A DNA stretch of 5,030 bases from an uncultured Phascolarctobacterium sp. GTDB taxonomy: Bacteria; Bacillota; Negativicutes; Acidaminococcales; Acidaminococcaceae. The stretch covers positions 1 to 5,030 of the forward strand of contig CASEGD010000100.1 in NCBI GenBank assembly GCA_949287345.1. Direction: 5' to 3'. How positions within the stretch are numbered: position 1 is the first letter of the stretch; every line of letters begins with the position of its first letter. Positions 1 to 5,030 of the stretch are shown here, one piece after another. The notes below the pieces were generated by a model. That model saw only the letters and a list, made by a program, of their open reading frames with translations, made no database searches and was not told where the DNA came from. The position numbers were made by a program, and so were the translations under genes.

Positions 1-618
1 GCGGCAATTTTTATGGAATCGAGCATTTTCGGCGTTATCGCCGTGTTTATCGCCAAGTTCGGCACAATCATCATCGCGGCGCATCAGGCGGCAATGAGTT
101 TTACATCGCTGCTGTACATGGTGCCGTTAAGCTTCAGCATGTCGCTGACCATCGTCGTCGGCGTGGAAGCCGGTGCGCGCCGTTTTGGCGAAGCGCTGCG
201 CTACAGCCTGCTGGGCATTGCCTGCAATTTAACGGTGGCGGTTGCGCTGACAATTTTTGTGCTGCTGGACCGTGAGCTGATTGCCGGGTTGTACACGTCC
301 GAACCTGTGATTATCAGCCAGACCGTTGCCTTTTTGTTCTACGCCATGTTCTTTCAGGTTATGGATGCCACCGCCGCGCCGATACAGGGTATCCTGCGCG
401 GGTATAAGGATGTTAAATCAACCTTCTGGGCGGGGCTTGCAGCCTACTGGCTGATATGCCTGCCGCTCGGCTGCTGGTTCGACTACGGGCTGAACATGGG
501 GCCGAACTCCTACTGGCTCAGCCTTGATATAGGGCTTTTATGCGCCGTCGCGTTTTTAGGGGGCAGGTTTATTTATTTGCAGCGTAAGATAAAGGTGAAT
601 GGTGGGTTGGATAGTTAA
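1..618 (+). CDS. MATE family multidrug/cation antiporter, C-terminal part (5' end outside window)
   Basis: The reading frame is open from base 1, so the gene starts upstream. The visible 205 residues are about half of a typical 450-residue MATE protein and correspond to its C-terminal lobe. Members of this inner-membrane family export drugs, cationic compounds or metabolites in exchange for Na+ or H+. Supporting features are an AHQ motif near visible residues 27-29, followed by a helix with a VPLSFSMSLTIVVG segment (about 41-54), where MATE proteins carry a conserved Pro and a helix entering a VG.xxGA turn. Further on come an RGYKDVK loop (about 134-140) and a YWLICLPLG helix (about 148-156). 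About six hydrophobic segments are separated by short loops, and the tail is basic. The ATG at 13 is internal to the domain and is not a likely start. The stop lies 2 nt before the LysE-like gene, suggesting an operon. The transported substrate cannot be told from this half. The family call is firm. Confidence 0.9.
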   Translation, partial: AAIFMESSIFGVIAVFIAKFGTIIIAAHQAAMSFTSLLYMVPLSFSMSLTIVVGVEAGARRFGEALRYSLLGIACNLTVAVALTIFVLLDRELIAGLYTSEPVIISQTVAFLFYAMFFQVMDATAAPIQGILRGYKDVKSTFWAGLAAYWLICLPLGCWFDYGLNMGPNSYWLSLDIGLLCAVAFLGGRFIYLQRKIKVNGGLDS

Positions 619-620
619 TC

Positions 621-1229
621 ATGGATATTTACTTCCAGGGCTTAACATTAGGCCTCGCCTATGTTGCGCCGATAGGCATGCAAAACCTGTTCGTCATCAA
701 CAGCGCGTTTACGCAAAGCCGTTTGCGCGCACTTATAACGGCGCTTATCGTCATCTTTTTTGACGTAACTCTCGCCATGGCGTGCTTTTTCGGTATCGGG
801 CTTGTCATGCAAAAATACGCCACCGTGCAAATGGCGGTGCTTTTCATCGGCGGGCTGGTTGTAACCTATATCGGCTATGGCCTTATAAAAAGCAAAGTAA
901 CAAAATTAAACGGCTCTGCGCAAACGCCGGAGCTGATGAGTACAATCTGGCAGGCTTGCGTGGTAACATGGTTCAACGCGCAGGCCGTTATCGACGGCAC
1001 TATGCTTTTGGGCGCGTTTAAAGCCACCATGAGCCATGCGCAGTCGCTGCACTTTTTGTTTGGCGTGCTGTCGGCGTCGTGCCTGTGGTTTACAGGGCTT
1101 GCGCTTGTGGTATCGCTGGCGGGCAATTTAATTACGCCGCGCGTTTTAAACGCCGTCAACAAAATCTGTGGCGCAGTAATAATAATTTACGGGTTGAAAC
1201 TACTATGCCATTTTGTTGAGATGGTATAA
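621..1229 (+). CDS. LysE/ArgO-family amino-acid exporter
   Basis: This 202-residue, very hydrophobic protein has the length and about six-helix pattern of the LysE/RhtB superfamily, which exports amino acids (lysine or arginine in the founding members) across the inner membrane. The N-terminal helix carries the family motif GLAYVAPIGMQN (residues 11-22, with P17, G19, Q21, N22). A hydrophilic loop lies at about 92-108. A second signature region, WFNAQAVIDGTMLLG (117-131), keeps N119 and D125 at the same spacing as the NPxxxxD motif of ArgO, but Pro and His are replaced by A120 and Q121. The ATG at 621 follows the MATE stop by 2 nt. The nearest purine-rich site (GGTGGG, 601-606) is weak and 14 nt away, so translation is probably coupled to the upstream gene. 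A terminator follows at once. Lysine, arginine or another substrate is possible; the family is clear and the substrate is not. Confidence 0.88.
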   Translation: MDIYFQGLTLGLAYVAPIGMQNLFVINSAFTQSRLRALITALIVIFFDVTLAMACFFGIGLVMQKYATVQMAVLFIGGLVVTYIGYGLIKSKVTKLNGSAQTPELMSTIWQACVVTWFNAQAVIDGTMLLGAFKATMSHAQSLHFLFGVLSASCLWFTGLALVVSLAGNLITPRVLNAVNKICGAVIIIYGLKLLCHFVEMV

Positions 1230-1234
1230 AAAAT

Positions 1235-1271
1235 AAAGCACAGCATTTTATTGCTGTGCTTTTGCTTTTTT
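1235..1271. terminator. Bidirectional Rho-independent terminator between lysE-like and cupin genes
   Basis: A perfect 11-bp stem (1235-1245 with 1252-1262, core AAAGCACAGCA/TGCTGTGCTTT) encloses a 6-nt loop. On the plus strand it is followed by GC and a run of six T (1266-1271). On the minus strand the transcript continues into A then six T, from plus positions 1228-1234. It lies 5 nt after the LysE-like stop and 7 nt from the cupin stop, so one hairpin can end both convergent transcripts. Confidence 0.9.
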
Positions 1272-1620
1272 ATTTTTCGTTAACAATCAGCGCCATAACA
1301 ACCAAATCGGTTTTACTGTGAGCGCTGTTGCCGATGCTGTGGCTTTCGCCTTCGGCGCAGTAGGCAACGTCGCCGGGGAACAGTTCGGTTTCCGTGCCGT
1401 TGTCGTTGTATTCGGCGGTGCCGCTTAAAATATACAGCGTTTCGCTGGTGCCTTCGTGTTTGTGGTAGCCAAGGCTGCACCCCGGTTTTAAAATTACGCG
1501 GGCGTAGGCTGCAATTTTGCCGCCGTAAACGCTTTCGTCGATAATGTGCTCCATAATGGTGGTGCCGGTGCCGCCGGCGCGTTTTTCAAAGTAATCGGTT
1601 TTTCTGTCTGTTACAAGCAT
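1270..1620 (-). CDS. Small single-domain cupin protein (Cupin_2 type)
   Basis: This 116-residue soluble, probably cytoplasmic protein is one conserved beta-barrel. Cupin motif 1, G(X5)HXH(X4)E(X6)G, is complete: G47, H53, H55, E60, G67. Motif 2 is G83...G91..H94...N98, with the usual Pro replaced by A89. The expected metal ligands H53, H55, E60 and H94 are all present, so divalent metal binding is likely. The 15-residue gap between motifs is the usual size for a minimal cupin. Such proteins include isomerases, dioxygenases, epimerases and small-molecule sensors, so no reaction can be assigned. The start at 1620 is supported by a strong AGGGAG Shine-Dalgarno on the minus strand (about 1629-1634). 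The gene is a single unit, convergent with the LysE-like gene and divergent from the ABC importer. I found no convincing sigma-A promoter for it. Confidence 0.9.
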   Translation of the reverse strand: MLVTDRKTDYFEKRAGGTGTTIMEHIIDESVYGGKIAAYARVILKPGCSLGYHKHEGTSETLYILSGTAEYNDNGTETELFPGDVAYCAEGESHSIGNSAHSKTDLVVMALIVNEK

Positions 1621-1690
1621 GGTTTTCTCTCCCTCTGTAATAAAATTAACACAATGGGTTATTCGCAGCGGCGCGGCAAAAATCCTGCGA

Positions 1691-1716
1691 AAAAAATTTA
1701 AAAATTTTTCATTTTA
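1691..1716 (+). promoter_or_regulatory. AT-rich A/T-tract, probable UP element
   Basis: Between the divergent cupin and ABC genes lies a run of alternating A- and T-tracts (AAAAAATTTAAAAATTTTT, 1691-1709). It is a near-perfect palindrome and ends just upstream of the -35 hexamer at 1721. Its composition and position, about -40 to -65 from the predicted start site, match an UP element bound by the RNA polymerase alpha subunit. It could instead be intrinsically curved DNA serving either gene. This is inference from composition and spacing only. Confidence 0.5.
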
Positions 1717-1720
1717 CCTC

Positions 1721-1749
1721 TTTACAAATTTAGCGAACTAAAGTATAAT
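1721..1749 (+). promoter_or_regulatory. Sigma-A type promoter for the amino-acid ABC operon
   Basis: The -35 hexamer TTTACA (1721-1726, 5/6 of consensus) and the -10 hexamer TATAAT (1744-1749, 6/6) are separated by exactly 17 nt. The predicted transcript starts near 1756, giving a leader of about 40 nt before the ATG at 1796. That leader is too short for a T-box, a lysine riboswitch or other large leader control. With the A/T-tract upstream, this should be a strong promoter. Confidence 0.88.
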
Positions 1750-1795
1750 CTAAAACATAACAACGATATTTAATTTTTTGAAGGGGGATTTTGAA

Positions 1796-2563
1796 ATGAA
1801 AAAATTATTGGTACTGGCGATGACTTTAATTACCGCGCTGTGTCTGGTGGCAGGCTGCGGCAGCGACGGCCCGAAAAAAATGGTGGTTGGCCTTGACGAT
1901 AACTTTGCACCGATGGGCTTCCGCAACGAGAAAAACGAAATCGTCGGCTATGACATTGATATGGCACGCGAAGCCTGCAAACGCGCAGGGCTTGATGTTG
2001 AGTTCAAACCTATCGACTGGGCTTCCAAAGAAGCTGAAATGAAAGGCAAACGCATCGATGCTATCTGGAACTGCTTTACCGTTAACCCGGAACGCGCTGA
2101 AGTTTATCAGCTTTCCAAACCTTACATGAAAAACGCTCAGCTGATTGTTGTACCGGCTGATTCCACCATCAACACCGTTGCCGATCTGGCAGGCAAGGTT
2201 GTAGCTGTGCAGGATGACAGCACCGGTTCTTACATCATCGACGGCAACGATGAAATGCGCAACAGCCTGAAAGAATACAGAAAATATCCTGACTTTGCAG
2301 CCGTTTACATGGATATTGACAGCGGCCGCGTTGAAGCAGCGATTGTTGACGCCGTGCTTGCCCGTTACTATGACAGCAAGAACCCCGGCAAATACAGAAT
2401 CCTTGAAGAAAACCTTGGCGATGAAGTTGTAGCAGTTGCTTTCCGTAAGGACGATAAAGACTATGCTCCGCTGATTGACAAGGCTTTGGATGAAATGAAA
2501 GCCGACGGCACTGCCAAAAAGATTTCCGAACAGTGGTTCAATGCCGATTTGACCAATTATTAA
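1796..2563 (+). CDS. Polar amino-acid ABC transporter, substrate-binding lipoprotein
   Basis: This is the extracytoplasmic receptor of an amino-acid importer (SBP_bac_3 family, as GlnH/ArtJ/FliY). The start is ATG 1796, 8 nt after an AAGGGGG Shine-Dalgarno (1781-1787). The in-frame TTG at 1778 lies upstream of that site and is rejected. The protein has 255 residues, the usual family length. It has a lipoprotein signal: KK at 2-3, a hydrophobic core, and lipobox VAGC with C21 as the lipidated residue. The family signature GYDIDMAREACKRA spans 51-64. PER at 98-100 supplies the Arg (R100) expected to hold the ligand alpha-carboxylate, and D185 is placed to bind the alpha-amino group. The pocket motif reads N92-C93-F94-T95, where a Gly normally precedes the hydrophobic residue. 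It is the first gene of a three-gene operon and uses A/T-rich GAA, AAA and GTT codons more than its neighbours, as expected for an abundant protein. Cystine, glutamine, arginine or another polar amino acid is possible. Confidence 0.93.
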   Translation: MKKLLVLAMTLITALCLVAGCGSDGPKKMVVGLDDNFAPMGFRNEKNEIVGYDIDMAREACKRAGLDVEFKPIDWASKEAEMKGKRIDAIWNCFTVNPERAEVYQLSKPYMKNAQLIVVPADSTINTVADLAGKVVAVQDDSTGSYIIDGNDEMRNSLKEYRKYPDFAAVYMDIDSGRVEAAIVDAVLARYYDSKNPGKYRILEENLGDEVVAVAFRKDDKDYAPLIDKALDEMKADGTAKKISEQWFNADLTNY

Positions 2564-2576
2564 GATTTAGTTAAGC

Positions 2577-2607
2577 TGCGGGCCGGTGGCGTTGCTGCCG
2601 GTCCGTA
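2577..2607 (+). other. Intercistronic stem-loop between binding-protein and permease genes
   Basis: A 13-bp GC-rich stem (2577-2589 with 2595-2607, four G-U pairs) closes a 5-nt loop (CGTTG). It begins 14 nt after the binding-protein stop. It is followed by AAACCG rather than a T-run, so it does not look like an intrinsic terminator. In transport operons of this type, such hairpins typically protect the 3' end of the upstream mRNA, so the binding protein outnumbers the membrane parts. That role is inferred from position and shape. Confidence 0.65.
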
Positions 2608-2634
2608 AAACCGTTAATGCCCGAGGAGTTTGAA

Positions 2635-3285
2635 ATGGATTATATTATCAGTATCTTGCCGCAGATGTGGGAGGGAACCCTTGAAACTATCAGATTGTTT
2701 ACAATAACGATTGTGCTGTCGATACCGCTGGGCGTTTTGCTCGCGCTGGGGCGCGTATCCGGCCTTAAGCCGCTGCGTGACGCAATTGGCGTTTATGTGT
2801 GGCTGCTGCGCGGTACGCCGCTGATGCTGCAATTATTGTTTGTGTATTACGGCCTGCCGTTTATACCGGGCGTGGGCATCAGGCTGGATGACTTTCCGGC
2901 AGCGATTCTGGCGTTTGTGCTGAACTATGCCGCGTACTTCTGCGAGATTTTCCGCGCAGGCATTCAGGCGGTGCCGAAGGGACAGTACGAGGCTGCCCGC
3001 ACTTTGGGCATGAATTATGTGCAGACGATGCGCCGCATTGTGCTGCCGCAGGTGTTCCGCATTATTTTGCCGCCGGTAAGCAACGAAACGATTACACTGG
3101 TTAAGGATACTTCCTTAATTTATGTGCTGGCGATGAATGACCTTCTGCGCACGACGCGCAACCTGGTGCAGCGCGATTTCAGCATTACGCCGTTTTTGGT
3201 GGCGGGCGTGTTTTACCTGTTGATGACGCTTGTTTTAACTTACGGCTTTAACAAGCTGGAGCGCAAATATTCGCGCTATGAGTGA
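2635..3285 (+). CDS. Polar amino-acid ABC transporter, inner-membrane permease
   Basis: This 216-residue membrane protein of the HisM/GlnP type forms the translocation pore of the importer, probably as a homodimer because only one permease gene is present. The start is ATG 2635, 6 nt after a GAGGAG site (2623-2628). The in-frame ATG at 2617 lies before that site and would add a charged MPEEFE stretch. A first helix is at about 18-40. The family segment [18 protein letters not shown] spans 58-75. The EAA coupling loop spans 119-138 (E119, A120, A121, G125, I135, L137, P138) and contacts the ATPase. A last helix is at about 185-205, before a basic tail. The stop TGA at 3283-3285 overlaps the Shine-Dalgarno of the ATPase gene, so the two are translated in close succession. 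The family is certain; the amino acid carried is not. Confidence 0.94.
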   Translation: MDYIISILPQMWEGTLETIRLFTITIVLSIPLGVLLALGRVSGLKPLRDAIGVYVWLLRGTPLMLQLLFVYYGLPFIPGVGIRLDDFPAAILAFVLNYAAYFCEIFRAGIQAVPKGQYEAARTLGMNYVQTMRRIVLPQVFRIILPPVSNETITLVKDTSLIYVLAMNDLLRTTRNLVQRDFSITPFLVAGVFYLLMTLVLTYGFNKLERKYSRYE

Positions 3286-3296
3286 GGAGCAGTACG

Positions 3297-4058
3297 ATGA
3301 ACAAAATTAAGGCAGAAAATATCTATAAAAGTTTTCAGGGGCTTGAGGTTTTAAAGGGCATTAACTTAAGTGTCGATGAGGGCGAGGTTGTGGCTGTTAT
3401 CGGCCCGAGCGGCGGCGGTAAAAGTACGTTTTTGCGCTGCCTGAACAAGCTGGAGATTATCGACAAGGGCAATATTATTATCGACGGTGAAACGCTTGCG
3501 GAAACAAAACCGGACGGGCAGGTTGTGTACGCGCCGGGCGACGAAAGCCGCCGTATTGCCTGCAAAATGGGCATGGTGTTTCAGCAGTTTAATCTGTTCC
3601 CGCACATGACGGTGCTGGAAAATTTAATTGAAGCGCCGGTGCAGGTGCAAAAGCGCAACCGCGACGAAGTTATTGAAGAAGCCAAAGTGCTTTTGAGCAA
3701 GGTTGGCTTACTTGAAAAAGCGCACGAATACCCGCGCCGTTTAAGCGGCGGGCAGCAGCAGCGCGTGGCGATTGCAAGGGCACTGGCTACAAAACCTGCC
3801 ATTATGCTGTTTGACGAACCGACGTCGTCGCTCGACCCGGAACTGACGGGCGAAGTTTTGCGCACCATGCGCGAACTGGCGGAAGAAAAAATGACGATGG
3901 TGGTTGTAACGCACGAGATGGGCTTTGCCCGCGAAGTTGCCACCAAAGTGCTGTTTATGGCCGACGGTTACGTGCAGGCCGAAGGCACACCGCAGGAAAT
4001 TTTTGAAAACCCCCAAAACGAAAGATTAAAAGCATTTTTACACAAGGTGCTGAAATAA
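3297..4058 (+). CDS. Polar amino-acid ABC transporter, ATP-binding subunit
   Basis: This 253-residue cytoplasmic ATPase powers the importer. The start is ATG 3297, 7 nt after GAGGAG (3284-3289). The in-frame GTG at 3282 overlaps the permease stop, lies before that site and is rejected. All ATPase motifs are intact: Walker [10 protein letters not shown] (36-44), Q-loop Q96 in [17 protein letters not shown], signature LSGGQQQR (149-156), Walker B IMLFDE (169-174), D-loop SSLD (177-180) and switch H206. The middle Walker A residue is Gly where most relatives have Ser. Between IDG (62-64) and GMVFQ (92-96) there are 27 residues, about 10 more than in E. coli GlnQ as I recall it and close to HisP, so the arm is HisP-like. 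There is no C-terminal regulatory domain, as expected for this subfamily. It is the last gene of the operon, with a terminator just after the stop. Confidence 0.95.
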   Translation: MNKIKAENIYKSFQGLEVLKGINLSVDEGEVVAVIGPSGGGKSTFLRCLNKLEIIDKGNIIIDGETLAETKPDGQVVYAPGDESRRIACKMGMVFQQFNLFPHMTVLENLIEAPVQVQKRNRDEVIEEAKVLLSKVGLLEKAHEYPRRLSGGQQQRVAIARALATKPAIMLFDEPTSSLDPELTGEVLRTMRELAEEKMTMVVVTHEMGFAREVATKVLFMADGYVQAEGTPQEIFENPQNERLKAFLHKVLK

Positions 4059-4060
4059 CA

Positions 4061-4093
4061 AAAAGGCATTGCGCAGTTTGCGTAATGCCTTTT
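4061..4093. terminator. Bidirectional Rho-independent terminator between ABC ATPase and thioesterase genes
   Basis: A 13-bp stem with one G-U pair (4061-4073 with 4081-4093) can be extended by two more pairs to a 3-nt GTT loop. The AAAAGGC/GCCTTTT base gives a T-tract on the 3' arm in both directions: four T on the plus strand, five T then GTTATTTC on the minus strand. It starts 2 nt after the ATPase stop and ends 13 nt from the thioesterase stop. One hairpin can therefore serve both convergent genes. Confidence 0.88.
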
Positions 4094-4106
4094 GTGCTTG
4101 CGGCGG

Positions 4107-4487
4107 TCAGCCGAGCTTTGCCATAAATTTTTCTTTGTTGATGATGAAGCGTTCGTGGCGGCCTTTGCCGATTTGCTTGTCCTCATCGGCGGCGGTAACT
4201 TCAAAAACAAGCTTGCGCCCTGCAACTTCAACCAGCGTGGCAGTAGCGGTTACGTTTTTGCCCAGTGCCGTCGCCGCATCATGCGTAACGTTTATTAAAG
4301 TACCGACGCTGCTTGTTGCGTCATCAAAGCAATCCGCAACGGCGTTGCAGGCGGCCTGTTCCATCAGGGCAACCATGCAGGGCGTGGCAAAAACCTGCAA
4401 ATCGCCGCTGCCCATGGCAATGGCGGTGTTGGTTTCGCGCACAATCGTGGCGGCAGTGCCGGTCAGTCCGGGTTTAAGTTCAATCAT
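4107..4487 (-). CDS. FlK-like hotdog-fold acyl-CoA thioesterase
   Basis: This 126-residue cytoplasmic protein resembles fluoroacetyl-CoA thioesterase FlK of Streptomyces cattleya. The segment VFATPCMVALMEQAA (32-46) holds T35 and E43, and LGTL/INVTHDAAT (about 60-74) holds H69. The Thr-Glu-His spacing (8 and 26 residues) equals that of the FlK triad T42/E50/H76, at a constant offset of 7. The C-terminal GKGRHERFIINKEKF (107-121) also matches the family end. Members hydrolyse small acyl-CoA esters, probably as dimers. The FlK lid phenylalanines (F33, F36) have no counterpart here: the region reads MGSGDL. Fluoroacetyl-CoA specificity is therefore unlikely, and housekeeping removal of a short or branched acyl-CoA is more plausible. 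The start at 4487 has an AAGGAG site on the minus strand (4495-4500) at 7 nt. Transcription is probably from the promoter at 4524-4552. Confidence 0.88.
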   Translation of the reverse strand: MIELKPGLTGTAATIVRETNTAIAMGSGDLQVFATPCMVALMEQAACNAVADCFDDATSSVGTLINVTHDAATALGKNVTATATLVEVAGRKLVFEVTAADEDKQIGKGRHERFIINKEKFMAKLG

Positions 4488-4523
4488 ACAAATGCTCCTT
4501 TGCTGTAAAATCTTTCTGCTAAC

Positions 4524-4552
4524 ATTTTAACCGCTTTTTAACCGTTGCGCAA
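4524..4552 (-). promoter_or_regulatory. Predicted promoter for the thioesterase gene
   Basis: On the minus strand, TTGCGC (4547-4552; 3/6 of the -35 consensus, with the key TTG) and TAAAAT (4524-4529; 5/6 of the -10) are 17 nt apart. The predicted leader is about 30 nt. The -35 overlaps that of the larE promoter on the other strand. The 9-bp repeat at 4525-4544 covers its -10 and spacer. Confidence 0.6.
4525..4544. repeat. 9-bp direct repeat at 11-bp period inside the thioesterase promoter
   Basis: TTTTAACCG occurs at 4525-4533 and again at 4536-4544, with start points 11 bp apart. Both copies would face the same side of the helix, about one turn apart. They overlap the -10 and spacer of the minus-strand promoter, where a repressor could block it. 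Chance similarity between two A/T-rich promoter segments is the alternative. Confidence 0.5.
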
Positions 4553-4574
4553 GTGCCGCGGCGCGTATTATAAT
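4545..4574 (+). promoter_or_regulatory. Predicted promoter for larE
   Basis: TTGCGC (4545-4550) and a perfect TATAAT (4569-4574) are 18 nt apart. Transcription would start near 4581, leaving a leader of about 30 nt. The -35 lies within the 8-bp palindrome TTGCGCAA (4545-4552) shared with the divergent thioesterase promoter. A tandem TTACGC repeat (4579-4590) covers the start site. Confidence 0.65.
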
Positions 4575-4611
4575 AAATTTACGCTTACGCGGATATTTTG
4601 AGGGGGACGCC

Positions 4612-5030
4612 ATGAACGAAGAACTGCAAAATAAATACAACAAACTTATAGATGAACTGAAAAACTGCGGCAGGCTGGCGGTTGCCTTCAGCGGCGGCGT
4701 GGACAGCGCGTTTCTGGTTTACGCTGCGCATGAGGCGCTGGGCGATAACTTGCTGGCGGTTACCGCAGTAACGCAAAGCTACCCGCAGCACGAAGCGGCA
4801 GACGCTGCCAAAATTTTACAAAACTACGGTGTGCGCCACGCGCAAATTAACGTGGACCAGCTTGCCATACCCGGCTTTTGCGAAAACGGCGCCGAGCGCT
4901 GCTATTACTGCAAACGTGCGCTTTTTGGCGCGATTATGGCGGAAGCACAAAAGCACGGCATAACTTTGGTTGCCGACGGCGCAAACACCGACGACGAAAA
5001 CGATTACCGCCCCGGCATGCGCGCAACGGC
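4612..5030 (+). CDS. larE: ATP-dependent sacrificial sulfur transferase LarE, N-terminal part (3' end outside window)
   Basis: The frame is open from ATG 4612 to the window edge, giving 139 residues of a protein usually about 270 long. An AGGGGG site (4601-4606) lies 5 nt before the ATG. LarE adenylylates pyridinium biscarboxylate mononucleotide from LarB and transfers sulfur to it, a step in making the nickel-pincer nucleotide cofactor of lactate racemase LarA and related enzymes. The ATP pyrophosphatase PP-loop SGGVDS is at 27-32, after a short helix. The LarE-typical segment CYYCKRALF (97-105) carries a CxxC pair, and ADGANTDDENDYRPGMRA (121-138) matches the LarE block following the Rossmann core. 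The sacrificial cysteine (C176 in Lactiplantibacillus plantarum LarE) would lie beyond the window. That leaves open whether this is the sacrificial type or the cluster-containing, reusable type. NAD synthetase and tRNA-thiolating PP-loop enzymes are less likely because they lack these two blocks. Whether larB, larC or larA follows cannot be seen. Confidence 0.92.
   Translation, partial: MNEELQNKYNKLIDELKNCGRLAVAFSGGVDSAFLVYAAHEALGDNLLAVTAVTQSYPQHEAADAAKILQNYGVRHAQINVDQLAIPGFCENGAERCYYCKRALFGAIMAEAQKHGITLVADGANTDDENDYRPGMRAT

Noticed and set aside
875..1162. Minus-strand reading frame of 95 residues inside the LysE-like gene
   Set aside because: It is antisense to a clear membrane exporter, shows no Shine-Dalgarno site that I could find and no recognisable domain.
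1621..1720. A sigma-A promoter for the cupin gene
   Set aside because: The minus strand offers only weak hexamers (for example TTTTAT preceded by CTGCGA at 17 nt). None is good enough to annotate, though a promoter must lie in this region.
1750..1795. A leader regulatory RNA (T-box, lysine riboswitch or similar) before the amino-acid importer
   Set aside because: The predicted leader is only about 40 nt, A/T-rich and without a terminator hairpin or T-box sequence, so such elements do not fit.
2577..2612. Rho-independent terminator after the binding-protein gene
   Set aside because: The stem is strong but is followed by AAACCG with no T-run, and the permease and ATPase clearly belong to the same operon.
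3581..3946. Minus-strand reading frame of 121 residues inside the ABC ATPase gene
   Set aside because: The plus strand encodes the complete ATPase motifs. The antisense frame is a low-complexity Ser/Cys-rich shadow without known motifs.
4069..4530. A 153-residue plus-strand reading frame
   Set aside because: It is antisense to the well-supported thioesterase gene, has no fitting ribosome binding site, is Ser/Ala-rich and starts inside the terminator.
1..5030. Mobile element, CRISPR array, tRNA/rRNA gene or phage remnant
   Set aside because: No transposase, integrase, regularly spaced repeats, cloverleaf or rRNA-like sequence was seen, and the genes look intact and housekeeping in type.

Overview
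This window reads as an ordinary stretch of a mid-GC bacterial chromosome. It is most likely a Bacillota (Firmicutes) genome, with Negativicutes such as the Phascolarctobacterium/Acidaminococcus/Selenomonas type as my best guess. The basis is strong AGGGGG/GAGGAG ribosome binding sites, a lipoprotein-anchored solute-binding protein, canonical sigma-A promoters with AT-rich upstream DNA, and a larE gene. The genus is an inference; no rRNA or marker gene is present.

Layout, left to right. (1) The 3' part of a MATE-family multidrug exporter (1-618, start outside the window) is followed after 2 nt by a LysE/ArgO-like amino-acid exporter (621-1229). The two are probably co-transcribed. (2) A bidirectional terminator (1235-1271) separates LysE from a convergent small cupin gene (1270-1620, minus). 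(3) A clear promoter (1721-1749) drives a three-gene polar amino-acid ABC importer: lipoprotein binding protein (1796-2563), permease (2635-3285), ATPase (3297-4058). A GC-rich hairpin without a U-tract sits between the binding-protein and permease genes. (4) A second bidirectional terminator (4061-4093) separates the ATPase from a convergent FlK-like hotdog acyl-CoA thioesterase (4107-4487, minus). (5) A 124-nt divergent intergenic region holds two back-to-back promoters whose -35 hexamers overlap in one TTGCGCAA palindrome. To the right is larE (4612 to beyond the end), the sulfur transferase of nickel-pincer cofactor synthesis.

How the genes work together: the ABC genes form one complete importer. 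MATE and LysE are both exporters but need not share a substrate. The cupin, thioesterase and LarE are single units with no demonstrated functional link to the importer. All three importer genes have tempting upstream in-frame starts (TTG 1778, ATG 2617, GTG 3282), but Shine-Dalgarno placement supports ATG 1796, 2635 and 3297.

I see no mobile element, CRISPR array, tRNA, rRNA or riboswitch, no intergenic gap longer than 300 bases, and no convincing novel system. The most interesting items are the overlapping divergent promoters with their repeats at 4525-4591, the FlK-type triad without the fluoroacetyl-CoA lid, the intra-operon hairpin, and a Gly-to-Cys change in the binding-protein pocket motif.
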